From: Planctomycetaceae bacterium
GTDB lineage: Bacteria > Planctomycetota > Phycisphaerae > Phycisphaerales > SM1A02
Assembly: GCA_947474205.1 (NCBI GenBank)
Contig: CANJIC010000091.1
Span: 1-7,546 of the forward strand
Direction: 5' to 3'
DNA length: 7,546 nucleotides
Shown: in pieces, positions 1 to 6,734 of the stretch
How the letters are laid out: each line of letters begins with the position of its first letter
Position numbering within the stretch: the first letter of the stretch is position 1
Position numbers and translations under genes: made by a program
The notes under the pieces: model-generated
Seen by the model: only the letters and a program-made list of their open reading frames with translations
The model's database searches: none
What the model was told of the DNA's origin: nothing

Positions 1-507
1 GTTGGAATGGTGTTGGCAAGCAACGGACTGCGCGGGGATATAGACGCAATCTCGGCGCAAACTGTGCGCATGAGCGCGGGCGCCGTTGGAATTATTGTGA
101 TCGCGTTTGTTGTGAGCCGCATGAATCAAGCGGCGCGCAACGTGGCCCACACAAAAAATGCGCGTTCATCCAGCGACATATCCGTCGACGCCCAATCGCT
201 TACCGCATCAAAGATTATTCCGCTTCACGTTAAGCGCGCAGACGCTCCACATTCCAAAGCCATTGTTGCCATGGTCATTGGCACATTCACTGGTCCCATT
301 CTGGGTGTGTGGTGCTCGCTCTACGCGTTGCAAAAACTGGAAGTGGGAATTGCCACCACGCTCATGTCGCTTGTACCCGTGATGATCTTGCCCGTGACGC
401 GAATCACCGAGGGACGCTGGCCTTCCGCGCGCGCCATTCTTGGCGCATTGATCGCGGTGGCTGGCGTTGCCGTGTTGGCCACCGCGCCGCACGCCGCGAC
501 CGTTTGA
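1..507 (+). CDS. EamA/DMT-family transporter, C-terminal part (5'-truncated by window)
   Basis: The reading frame is open from base 1 and ends at TGA 505-507, so the gene begins upstream and the ATG at 7 is internal. The 168 visible residues show about four hydrophobic segments, near residues 24-40, 80-108, 110-132 and 139-162. Their order and wording match the second half of drug/metabolite-transporter (EamA) proteins: a 'LSAxxxRM' helix start, then 'GPILGVWCSLYALQKLEVG', then 'ATTLMSLVPVMILPV', and a final small-residue helix 'ILGALIAVAGVAVL'. Known members are 10-helix inner-membrane carriers with two EamA repeats that export metabolites or drugs; the substrate cannot be told from sequence. 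One oddity is a polar Ser/Ala/His-rich loop of about 40 residues between the first two visible helices, longer than is usual in this family. A weak hairpin follows the stop codon. Confidence 0.85.
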   Translation, partial: VGMVLASNGLRGDIDAISAQTVRMSAGAVGIIVIAFVVSRMNQAARNVAHTKNARSSSDISVDAQSLTASKIIPLHVKRADAPHSKAIVAMVIGTFTGPILGVWCSLYALQKLEVGIATTLMSLVPVMILPVTRITEGRWPSARAILGALIAVAGVAVLATAPHAATV

Positions 508-535
508 TTTGTGTTGAGTTGGTCAAACAAATTTT
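508..535 (+). terminator. weak intrinsic-terminator-like hairpin after the DMT gene
   Basis: Immediately after the stop codon, TTTGT (508-512) and TTGA (514-517) can pair with TCAA (523-526) and ACAAA (527-531). This leaves one bulged G at 513 and a five-base loop, and TTTT follows at 532-535. The stem is A/T-rich and therefore weak, so termination here is an inference. Confidence 0.35.
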
Positions 536-638
536 CCTCATGCATTGCGCATCCTCACTATTGAACTATGTCTGATATTGAAAAGATCAGTTGATATTTA
601 TGATTCACTTCGATCATGCGATCTGATACTTTGCTTGT

Positions 639-644
639 GGAGAA
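639..644 (+). promoter_or_regulatory. Shine-Dalgarno supporting the TTG start of the glycosylase
   Basis: GGAGAA lies six bases before TTG 651. An ATG at 646 sits closer to it but is out of frame and stops after two codons (ATG CTT TGA). The in-frame ATGs at 675 and 705 have no purine-rich sequence at a suitable distance, so this site favours TTG 651 as the real start. I see no convincing -35/-10 pair in the 508-638 stretch upstream. Confidence 0.5.
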
Positions 645-650
645 CATGCT

Positions 651-1580
651 TTGAGTCCATCGATCAATTCTAAAATGCGCTCGCTTGTTCTGGCAGATCA
701 AGCCATGGGGTTGACCATGTCCCCCAAATTCTCCTCAAAGGATATGGATGTACATGCGGCGCCAGAGACTTCAAAAACAACTACCCCAACGCCTACAAAT
801 TCGCCCGCGCCAGTTGCGCAGTCGCACCCCAATATGAACATGAACGATTCAATCGATGAATCTTTCCGCGCGGGCATTCCAAATGTGGAACCTGCGCGCG
901 CCAAAGTGGATATTGCAAATTCAAACACTTTGGCCGCATATTCACCCACAATTCAATGGGGCGTCACGCGCCAGTTGCCGCAAACCTTGCAAGAGCGAAG
1001 CGATGCGCTTGAAGAAATTCGCTCGCGCCACAACGCGACATGTCCACTGTGTCTAGCAGCTCGCCAGCAGGACATTGTATTTGGCCAAGGAAGCGCGCAC
1101 GCCGAATTGGTTTTTGTTGGCGACGCGCCTGGCGACAATGAAGCCGCCGTTGGCACACCATTTCAAGGCGACTCCGGCGCCAAACTTGATGAAATGATCA
1201 AGGCCATGGGGCTTTCCCGCGAGCAGGTTTGTCTTACCTATGTTGTGAAATGTCCTTTGCAAGAGCAACACCCTGCAACTCAGGAGCAGCTTGATCAGTG
1301 CGCATCTTTTTTAGTTGAACAACTGCTGGTCATTCGTCCCAAAGTCATTGTGCCCTTGGGCGGGCCAGCCGCCAAACATCTACTGCGCTCGGGTGAAGGC
1401 ATTTCCTTGTTGCGTGGTAAATGGGGTGTTTGGACGCCTCCGCATGGTTGTCAGGTGGCCCCAATTCCGGTCATGCCAACCTTTCATCCAGCGTATCTTT
1501 TGCGCAATTACACGCTGGAAACACGCACTTTCATGTGGTCTGACCTGAAATTGGCCATGACCAAGTTGTCCGCCACATAA
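651..1580 (+). CDS. uracil-DNA glycosylase, family 4-like (SPO1 DNA polymerase-related), with long N-terminal extension
   Basis: This is a base-excision-repair enzyme expected to remove uracil from DNA in the cytoplasm. The glycosylase domain covers about residues 117-305. Visible landmarks are CxxC (C131, C134) and CX15C (C201, C217), which match the four [4Fe-4S] ligands of family 4 enzymes; motif 1 GDAPGDNE (157-164), usually GEAPG; 'IRPKVIVPLGGPAAKHLL' (228-245); LLRGKWG (253-259); and the catalytic-loop motif HPAYLLRN (279-286). The KRRIH-type insertion of UdgX is absent. Residues 1-115 are Thr/Pro/Ser/Asn-rich and look disordered; family members usually have a shorter N-terminus. The usual 'NVVKCRPPGNR' segment reads YVVKCPLQEQH here, so the first base-pocket Asn position is Tyr and RPPGNR is lost although Cys spacing is kept. 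The TTG start at 651 is chosen because GGAGAA precedes it; ATG 675 is the alternative. Family assignment is strong; activity and specificity are less certain. Confidence 0.9.
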   Translation: MSPSINSKMRSLVLADQAMGLTMSPKFSSKDMDVHAAPETSKTTTPTPTNSPAPVAQSHPNMNMNDSIDESFRAGIPNVEPARAKVDIANSNTLAAYSPTIQWGVTRQLPQTLQERSDALEEIRSRHNATCPLCLAARQQDIVFGQGSAHAELVFVGDAPGDNEAAVGTPFQGDSGAKLDEMIKAMGLSREQVCLTYVVKCPLQEQHPATQEQLDQCASFLVEQLLVIRPKVIVPLGGPAAKHLLRSGEGISLLRGKWGVWTPPHGCQVAPIPVMPTFHPAYLLRNYTLETRTFMWSDLKLAMTKLSAT

Positions 1581-1704
1581 ATTTTATTCAAAATCCATAT
1601 ATTTATGAATCAAATTCGTAACTACGTACGAAATGGGATTCAAGAGCGGTTCTAGTTATTTCAATTTCAGCAGTTGTTGCGCTGATTCACATTGCCCCCA
1701 CGAG

Positions 1705-1745
1705 GAGCCCGTTACGGTGAATAACTGCGGCGGGCTCTTTTATTT
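1705..1745 (+). terminator. intrinsic terminator, (+) strand
   Basis: GAGCCCG (1705-1711) pairs perfectly with CGGGCTC (1731-1737) around a 19-base loop, and TTTTATTT follows at 1738-1745. The T-tract is on the right only, so it works for (+) transcription, most simply for the glycosylase transcript. Part of the loop could form an alternative small stem (GTTA 1711-1714 with TAAC 1722-1725). Confidence 0.75.
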
Positions 1746-1793
1746 ACGCATGTGTGTGATCTGACAACGCGTAGATGTATTGCGCCGCAATGC

Positions 1794-1818
1794 CACGCCA
1801 CGATTTAAATGTGGCGTG
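1794..1818 (-). terminator. hairpin just past the memo stop codon, possible (-) strand terminator
   Basis: CACGCCAC (1794-1801) and GTGGCGTG (1811-1818) form a perfect 8-bp G/C-rich stem with a nine-base A/T-rich loop. It starts 16 bases beyond the end of the (-) strand memo gene, where a terminator or 3'-end-protecting hairpin is expected. No T-tract follows on the (-) strand, so intrinsic termination is uncertain. Confidence 0.4.
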
Positions 1819-1833
1819 CTGACCAAGTTCAAC

Positions 1834-3090
1834 TCAACTTGAAAAAGCGATCGCCGCGGAACTGACCAACGAAATTCCATTTGGATCGCGCACTTGTTGA
1901 TAGTCAATCAGATCAACATTTTCTGGACGCAAAATAGCCTGCGCCGCAAGCATGTTGCCCACACTGCACCAACGCGTGCGATTTTGATCCTTGGCAAAAA
2001 TCGCCTCGAAGCCTGTTGTGTCTTTGTTGCAATACGCGGCCAAACGCTGGCGATCCATTTGCTCGACCTCACTTGCGGCCGCGTCTGTGATTTGTCCTTG
2101 ATCGCCAAATTGCGGACCAACATGGCTTAAGTCGCTGCTAGCGATCAACAATGTGCGACCACCAATTTCGGTCAGAGAGGTGCGGACCGCCTCCACAAAT
2201 TGCGCCGTGGTGGCGCGCGCGTCATCATCGGAAACTGGTGGCACCAACGGATTTGGAATCAGCGCCGCAAGCAGGGGAACATCGCCGTAGAAATGTTGCA
2301 GCCACGGAATGTGCATTTGCACCGAATGCTCGCCAAGGTGGTCAATTTGATCTGCGTAAATACGCTTTGAACCAAGCGTTTTTTCAAGAAACGCCAACAT
2401 GGTCTTGTCGGCGTTGGCTTTGCCAAGCGGTGTCATGAAACCAAATTCACTCACCACCACGCCATCGCCAATTCCAAAATGATTTGTTCCTAAAATAATC
2501 ACGCGGTCCGGCTTCTGATCTTTTTTCAGCGCGCGATACGCCGCCGCGTAGCCAGGCCAACCGCGTTGATAATCCAAATGCGGCGCGACCAATCCAAGAA
2601 TGGTCCCTTCAATTTCTGGGTCCTCCATTTCACTAAGCCACGTGTCCATTTGCTCGACGCATGTTTGCGCGTCTTTGCCCAATGACGCGGAGCAACTGAT
2701 GGGAAAATGTCCGTGCGCGGTGATCTTGGCTTTAGCCACGCGCTCAAGTTCCTCAAAGCGCGGTCCCCAAATCAATCCAACTTCATCCATGCGCGTGACC
2801 AAATCTTGCAACAGATGCATTGGCGCCTGGGTCTTGGCGGCAATCTCCTCCAGCGTTTCGCGCCCTTGAAATAAAAGCACCAACTGCAACACTTGTGGCA
2901 TCACGGCCATCTGTTGCTCGGTCAACATGGATGGATCGCGCAGCAAGACATACGACTTGCCATCTTTTTCAAAGCTGGTTGGCTGAAAATTGCGAATTTG
3001 AGGGCGATGCAAGTGTTCCGCAAGAGGGGCGGCTGGCGTGGTATCGCTTATCGGGTTGCTCATATGGGTGGAATTGTAACTTGCAATCAT
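1834..3090 (-). CDS. Memo-family protein (AmmeMemoRadiSam system protein B) with PqqD-like N-terminal domain
   Basis: Residues about 163-415 form a Memo domain, related in fold to LigB-type extradiol dioxygenases. Visible marks are APHLDYQRG (H171), LGTNHFG (H204), EHSVQMHIPW (254-263), SSDLSHVG (H323) and RTRWCSVGNML (C375). The three His and one Cys match the metal-site residues known in human MEMO1 (H49, H81, H192, C244), so a metal-binding redox-type role is plausible; the substrate of bacterial members is unknown. Residues about 45-110 are an added domain: 'YVLLRDPSMLTEQQM', a helix, then a 'FQGRETLEEIAAKT' turn, then 'LVTRMDEVGLI', the pattern of PqqD-like winged-helix proteins. No AMMECR1 or radical-SAM partner lies within the window. 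The first ATG (3090) and the tenth codon ATG (3063, MSNPISD) both lack a Shine-Dalgarno, so the start is uncertain. The gene is divergent from the DUF1573-ankyrin gene and convergent with the glycosylase gene. Confidence 0.88.
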   Translation of the reverse strand: MIASYNSTHMSNPISDTTPAAPLAEHLHRPQIRNFQPTSFEKDGKSYVLLRDPSMLTEQQMAVMPQVLQLVLLFQGRETLEEIAAKTQAPMHLLQDLVTRMDEVGLIWGPRFEELERVAKAKITAHGHFPISCSASLGKDAQTCVEQMDTWLSEMEDPEIEGTILGLVAPHLDYQRGWPGYAAAYRALKKDQKPDRVIILGTNHFGIGDGVVVSEFGFMTPLGKANADKTMLAFLEKTLGSKRIYADQIDHLGEHSVQMHIPWLQHFYGDVPLLAALIPNPLVPPVSDDDARATTAQFVEAVRTSLTEIGGRTLLIASSDLSHVGPQFGDQGQITDAAASEVEQMDRQRLAAYCNKDTTGFEAIFAKDQNRTRWCSVGNMLAAQAILRPENVDLIDYQQVRDPNGISLVSSAAIAFSS

Positions 3091-3123
3091 GAATTTCTGT
3101 GAACAATATTTACAAGAGATGCG

Positions 3124-3152
3124 TTCGCAATTGCCCGATACTTGGTTAGAAT
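3124..3152 (+). promoter_or_regulatory. candidate promoter for the DUF1573-ankyrin gene
   Basis: TTCGCA (3124-3129) and TAGAAT (3147-3152) are separated by 17 bases and match four and five of six sigma-70 consensus positions. Transcription would start near 3159, about 40 bases before the chosen ATG and ahead of its GGAG. The spacer begins inside a perfect 8-bp palindrome, GCAATTGC (3127-3134), which could be an operator. On the opposite strand TTGCGA (3130-3125) and TATTGT (3108-3103), 16 bases apart, could serve the memo gene, but the match is weaker. Confidence 0.35.
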
Positions 3153-3198
3153 AAATGGTTCGCCTTTGATTGGGACACAGTCCCGGAGATCTCTCACT

Positions 3199-5010
3199 AT
3201 GGCTCAGACTTCCTTCAATCGTTCAATTTTATCACTGACTCTGATTTCATTTTTGGCAAGTCCATGTTGGGCGCGGCAAGAGGTTCCGCCAGCAACGCCA
3301 CCGAGTTCGACTGAGACGAATGCGCCTCATAAAAAACCTGGCTCCATGACATCACAGAGGTTGATCAGTCCAAGTCAGAAGAAGTCAACCGCTGAAACTT
3401 TGGTGCCAGATCAAATTCAAAATTCCGTCGTGCAAGAACAAACCCCAACTCCATTAAATCCCGGTCCGACGCCGCCTGGCGCCACAACAATCGCACCACT
3501 TGACGAGACACTTGTCATAAAAATTGAGCCTGAAATTCTTGATCTTGGCGAAATGATGGTGGATACCGCCAAGACGGGCAAAGTGAAGTTGATCAATATT
3601 TCAAATAAGCCAGTCTTAATTACCAAAGCCGTTACAAGTTGTGGTTGCACAACTGCGAATTCGCCAAAGGATCCAATTCCTGTTGGTGGTTCCGCGGAAG
3701 TTGACATCACATTAAAGCCTGGTCCAAAAGCTGGCGTTCCGCTAAGCAAGCGCGTGACATTTCAAATTGACGGCCACACTCCAATGATGTTGACCGTGCA
3801 AGGAACTGTTCCAGCATTTATCACCATGACTCCCGACATGCTTGAGGCTCCAGCCGAAGGCAAGACTTCCGAGGGCGCGATCACTTTCAAGTGCCTTGAC
3901 GGAACGCCTTTCAAAATTACAAGCGCCGTGCCGCCAATCGTGCCGGATTTGGGTCTTGAAGCCAAGGCGGAGCATGTTGTGCATGTGGATTGGAAAGCAT
4001 GGGATGAAACAGGACGAACAATTAAATTGACATTCTCCACTGACCATCCCAAGGTGCCAGCTCTTTCTGTGTTGATTCGTCGGCCAGCCACCAGTGGCAG
4101 CGCAACTGAGCCGCGTGCGCCTGGCACAAATCCAACTGACCGCGCGGCAAGCGCGTTGGTCACCGCGGCGCGCGCGGGCGATGTTGAAAAAGTGAAGAAG
4201 GAATTGGAAGGCAAGATTGATGTGAACGCGCCAGAAAGCGCGGGCGGTCGTAGCGCGTTGCATTGGGCGGCCAAGGAAAATAAAGTTGAAGTGATTCCAA
4301 TTCTTTTAGCGGCCAAAGCCGATGTGAACAATCGCGATCGCGCTGGAAAAACTCCGCTGTGCGTGGCCGCTGAAAGCCGCGACCCAAAGTGCGTTGAGTC
4401 CATGAAGTTGTTGATCGACGCCAAGTCGGATGTGAACAGCAAGGATCGCTTGGGTGGTTCACCACTCTTGTGGGCTGCTGGTTTGGGAACACCAGAGGCC
4501 GTGGAGTTGTTGATCGCCTCAGGCGCCGAAGTGAGCATTCAAGACAAGAACGGTCTCACCCCATTGTTGTGGGCGGCGGGAACTGGTGATCCACGCTCGG
4601 TGCAAATTTTGGTCGACAAAAAAGCCGACTTGAATGTCGCTGACAATTTAACTGGCGACACCGCGGTCATGCGCGCCGCGCGCAACGGCAAGTTTGACAG
4701 TCTTACAATTCTGATCAAAGCGGGTGCTCCATTGGAAGTGAAAAATCGCCAAGGCATGACCACATGGTTGGTGGCCGCCAACAGCGGAACAGTGGAGAAG
4801 TTGAAGGCGCTCAAAGAAGCCAAAGCGGATATCACCGCCAAAGACACCCGTGGTTGGAACGCCTTGGATTACGCCAAGAATCGCGCCGATCAAAACCGCG
4901 CCGATGTGATTAAGTACTTGGAAGGCGACTTGGGCATGAAGCCCGCATCCACTGTGCCAACACCAATGGCGCCGCCAGCTTTGGCGCCACCTGTTGCTCC
5001 AGGCATGTGA
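3199..5010 (+). CDS. exported DUF1573-ankyrin repeat fusion protein
   Basis: The start is ATG 3199, preceded by GGAG at 3185-3188; an in-frame TTG at 3142 overlaps the likely promoter and would bury the signal peptide. The 603-residue product begins with a signal peptide (Arg8, hydrophobic 10-20, likely cut after CWA at 25), so it should act outside the cytoplasm. Residues 26-105 are a Pro/Thr/Ser-rich linker. Residues about 110-203 are a DUF1573 domain, an Ig-like beta fold, with 'LDLGEMMVDTAKTGKVKL' and the hallmark SCGCT (C148, C150). Residues 204-300 are a beta-rich segment that may be a second, degenerate Ig-like domain. From about 318 to 576 run seven or eight ankyrin repeats, with ALHWAAKEN, PLCVAAESR, PLLWAAGLG, PLLWAAGTG, AVMRAARNG and TWLVAANSG, linked by 'ADVNNRD'-like turns. 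The tail is Pro/Ala-rich. A protein-binding role at the envelope is inferred from the domains; no enzymatic residues are seen. Confidence 0.88.
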   Translation: MAQTSFNRSILSLTLISFLASPCWARQEVPPATPPSSTETNAPHKKPGSMTSQRLISPSQKKSTAETLVPDQIQNSVVQEQTPTPLNPGPTPPGATTIAPLDETLVIKIEPEILDLGEMMVDTAKTGKVKLINISNKPVLITKAVTSCGCTTANSPKDPIPVGGSAEVDITLKPGPKAGVPLSKRVTFQIDGHTPMMLTVQGTVPAFITMTPDMLEAPAEGKTSEGAITFKCLDGTPFKITSAVPPIVPDLGLEAKAEHVVHVDWKAWDETGRTIKLTFSTDHPKVPALSVLIRRPATSGSATEPRAPGTNPTDRAASALVTAARAGDVEKVKKELEGKIDVNAPESAGGRSALHWAAKENKVEVIPILLAAKADVNNRDRAGKTPLCVAAESRDPKCVESMKLLIDAKSDVNSKDRLGGSPLLWAAGLGTPEAVELLIASGAEVSIQDKNGLTPLLWAAGTGDPRSVQILVDKKADLNVADNLTGDTAVMRAARNGKFDSLTILIKAGAPLEVKNRQGMTTWLVAANSGTVEKLKALKEAKADITAKDTRGWNALDYAKNRADQNRADVIKYLEGDLGMKPASTVPTPMAPPALAPPVAPGM

Positions 5011-5040
5011 TGTTCATGATGACTTTTGCATGTCACAACA

Positions 5041-5069
5041 AAGAGTCCCGAACGGTCGGGACTCTTTTT
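5041..5069 (+). terminator. strong intrinsic terminator after the DUF1573-ankyrin gene
   Basis: AAGAGTCCCG (5041-5050) pairs perfectly with CGGGACTCTT (5057-5066) around a six-base loop AACGGT, and the T-run continues to 5069. It lies about 30 bases past the stop codon at 5010. It isolates the ankyrin gene from the peptidase gene downstream. Confidence 0.9.
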
Positions 5070-5081
5070 ATGTTCAAGACT

Positions 5082-5111
5082 TTTTCAAACCGTTTCATTT
5101 ATTTGTATAAA
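5082..5111 (+). promoter_or_regulatory. candidate promoter for the M32 peptidase gene
   Basis: TATAAA at 5106-5111 matches five of six -10 consensus positions. TTTTCA at 5082-5087, 18 bases upstream, matches four of six -35 positions. Transcription would begin near 5118, just before the ribosome binding site. Its place directly after a strong terminator supports a separate promoter here. Confidence 0.45.
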
Positions 5112-5122
5112 ACAATTCCATC

Positions 5123-5128
5123 AAGGAG
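5123..5128 (+). promoter_or_regulatory. strong Shine-Dalgarno of the M32 peptidase
   Basis: AAGGAG ends six bases before ATG 5135. This is the strongest ribosome binding site in the window and fixes the start of the peptidase. Confidence 0.8.
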
Positions 5129-5134
5129 ATTCTG

Positions 5135-6679
5135 ATGACCACCGCAACCGCAAACACGCCAGCCACGCACAACGCTTTGACAACATTGTTTGCCGCCGTG
5201 CAAGACGCTGCCTTGCTTCACAGCACGGCCAATCTTTTGGGGTGGGATCAAGAGACCATGATGCCAAATGGCGGCGCGGAACTGCGCGGCCGACAACTTT
5301 CGCAACTGGCGCGGCTTGGGCATGAGGCTTTCACAGCGCCAAAGATGGGCGATTTGATTGCAGCGGCGCAAGAAGCGGTCGCTGGCATGCCCGCCGATTG
5401 CGCCGACGCGGTGAACGTGCGCGAGATTCGACGCGACTACGACAAGGCCACCAAATTGCCGTCGTCGCTGGTGGCGGAAATGGCGCACACGGCCAGTCAA
5501 GCGCAACACGCATGGGTTGAGGCGCGGCGCGACAGCGATTTTAAAAAGTTCCAGCCGTGGCTTGAAAAAAATGTGAAGTTGAACCTGCAAAAAGCGCAGT
5601 GCTTGGGCTGGCCCAAGGGCGGCGAGGCCTGGGACGCGCTGGCTGATTATTTTGAGCCCGCGTTGACCGCGGCCCAAGTGACCACAGTGTTTGAGCCATT
5701 GCGCGCTCGTTTGCAAAAGTTGCTTGATCGAATTCGCGGCGCGTCCAAGCAGCCATCCAATGCGTTCAATGAGTTGGCGTTGCCAATTGACGCGCAAGAA
5801 AAGTTTGTGCGTTACATGGCCAAGCGCATTGGCTTTGATTTCAACTGCGGCCGTCTTGATCGCAGCGCGCATCCATTTTGTGGCGGAAGCCATTGCCGCG
5901 ATGTGCGCATGACAACGCGCTATAGCGAGACCTGCGTGTTCGACGCGCTTGGTTCCACCATGCATGAATCCGGCCACGGCATGTATGAGCAGGGGCTTGA
6001 CTTCGCGCAAGCGGGGTTGCCCATGGGCAGCGCGGCTGGTTTGTCCGTGCATGAAAGTCAAAGCCGCATGTGGGAAAACCAAGTTGGACGCAGCATGCAT
6101 TTCTGGAAATGGGCGCGTCCGCAACTCAGCGCTTTCTTTGGCGACGCCTGCGACCACTTCACGCTTGAACATTTGTATCAAGCGGCCAATGTTGTTGAGC
6201 CTGGTTTGATTCGGGTTGAATCCGACGAGGCCACCTACAACATGCATGTCATGATTCGCTTTCAGTTGGAGCGCGACATGCTCAACGGCAACCTGGCCAT
6301 CAAGGATTTGCCTGGCGTGTGGAACAAGATGTACAAGGATTATTTGGGCGTGACGGTGCCGGATGATCGCCGCGGTTGCCTGCAAGATGTGCACTGGAGC
6401 ATGGGAATGATTGGCTATTTCCCAACCTACACCTTGGGCACGCTCTTGGCCGCGCAGCTGTTTGAGAAGGCCCGCAAAGATGTTCCTGGCCTTGAAGAGG
6501 GCTTCAATCGCGGGGAATTTGCGCCACTTTTAACATGGCTGCGCACCCATGTGCATTGCGAAGGCCGCCGCTATCGCCTTGATGAGTTGTGCCGCAAAGT
6601 CACTGGCGCGCCGTTGTCCGCCGACCCCATGATGCGCCATTTGGAGGCCAAGTTATTGCCTCTGTATGGTTTGGAATAA
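5135..6679 (+). CDS. carboxypeptidase Taq (M32) family zinc metallopeptidase
   Basis: The 514-residue product has the normal length and motif order of M32 metallocarboxypeptidases, cytoplasmic enzymes that remove C-terminal amino acids from peptides. Visible marks are the N-terminal 'LLGWDQETMMPNGGAELRG' (34-52), HPF (246-248), DVRMTTRY (256-263) corresponding to the family's DxRxT motif, the zinc-binding HESGH (277-281, an HExxH), HESQSRMWEN (306-315) with the likely third zinc ligand E307, IRFQLERD (374-381), and GYFPTYTLG (427-435). All signature residues are present, so an active enzyme is expected. No signal peptide is seen. It has its own promoter-like sequence after the ankyrin gene's terminator. 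Only 55 bases, without a terminator, separate it from the TypA gene, so read-through into it is possible. A general peptide-turnover role is inferred from the family. Confidence 0.96.
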   Translation: MTTATANTPATHNALTTLFAAVQDAALLHSTANLLGWDQETMMPNGGAELRGRQLSQLARLGHEAFTAPKMGDLIAAAQEAVAGMPADCADAVNVREIRRDYDKATKLPSSLVAEMAHTASQAQHAWVEARRDSDFKKFQPWLEKNVKLNLQKAQCLGWPKGGEAWDALADYFEPALTAAQVTTVFEPLRARLQKLLDRIRGASKQPSNAFNELALPIDAQEKFVRYMAKRIGFDFNCGRLDRSAHPFCGGSHCRDVRMTTRYSETCVFDALGSTMHESGHGMYEQGLDFAQAGLPMGSAAGLSVHESQSRMWENQVGRSMHFWKWARPQLSAFFGDACDHFTLEHLYQAANVVEPGLIRVESDEATYNMHVMIRFQLERDMLNGNLAIKDLPGVWNKMYKDYLGVTVPDDRRGCLQDVHWSMGMIGYFPTYTLGTLLAAQLFEKARKDVPGLEEGFNRGEFAPLLTWLRTHVHCEGRRYRLDELCRKVTGAPLSADPMMRHLEAKLLPLYGLE

Positions 6680-6734
6680 ATTTCATTTTGCGCATCGAAA
6701 TCAAGCGGAGTGCCGTTACACTACGGGGCTCATC

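Larger units (their letters stand above)
1581..1833. other. intergenic region between convergent genes (hairpins, no gene seen)
   Basis: This gap separates the 3' ends of the glycosylase (+) and memo (-) genes. It contains a small hairpin TTCGTA/TACGAA (1615-1620 with 1627-1632), a weaker TCAGC/GCTGA hairpin (1667-1671 with 1681-1685), the strong terminator at 1705-1741 and a final hairpin at 1794-1818. A 16-codon ORF at 1605-1655 has no ribosome binding site and is not called. The (+) terminator lies about 125 bases past the glycosylase stop, so a long 3' UTR or a small RNA is possible but not shown. Confidence 0.5.

Noticed and set aside
1605..1655. 16-codon ORF in the gap after the glycosylase
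   Set aside because: It has no ribosome binding site and overlaps a hairpin; ORFs this short occur by chance.
1779..1791. Palindrome ATTGCG-C-CGCAAT
   Set aside because: The one-base centre cannot form a good RNA loop. It could be a protein site, but nothing else supports it.
3762..4538. 258-codon open frame on the (-) strand
   Set aside because: It is antisense to the DUF1573-ankyrin gene. Its low-complexity Ser/Ala composition follows from repeat codons on the other strand.
4200..4950. Repeated DNA pattern in the ankyrin region as a mobile or tandem DNA repeat
   Set aside because: The similarity is at protein level, with diverged 33-residue-type units; the bases are not near-identical and the frame is intact.
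5099..6394. 431-codon open frame on the (-) strand
   Set aside because: It lies entirely opposite the well-supported M32 peptidase. Its translation is rich in His, Arg and Ala without recognisable motifs, as expected of an antisense shadow.
6717..6722. TACACT as a -10 box giving a nearly leaderless typA transcript
   Set aside because: No -35-like sequence lies at a suitable distance; the TTGCGC at 6688 is 23 bases away.
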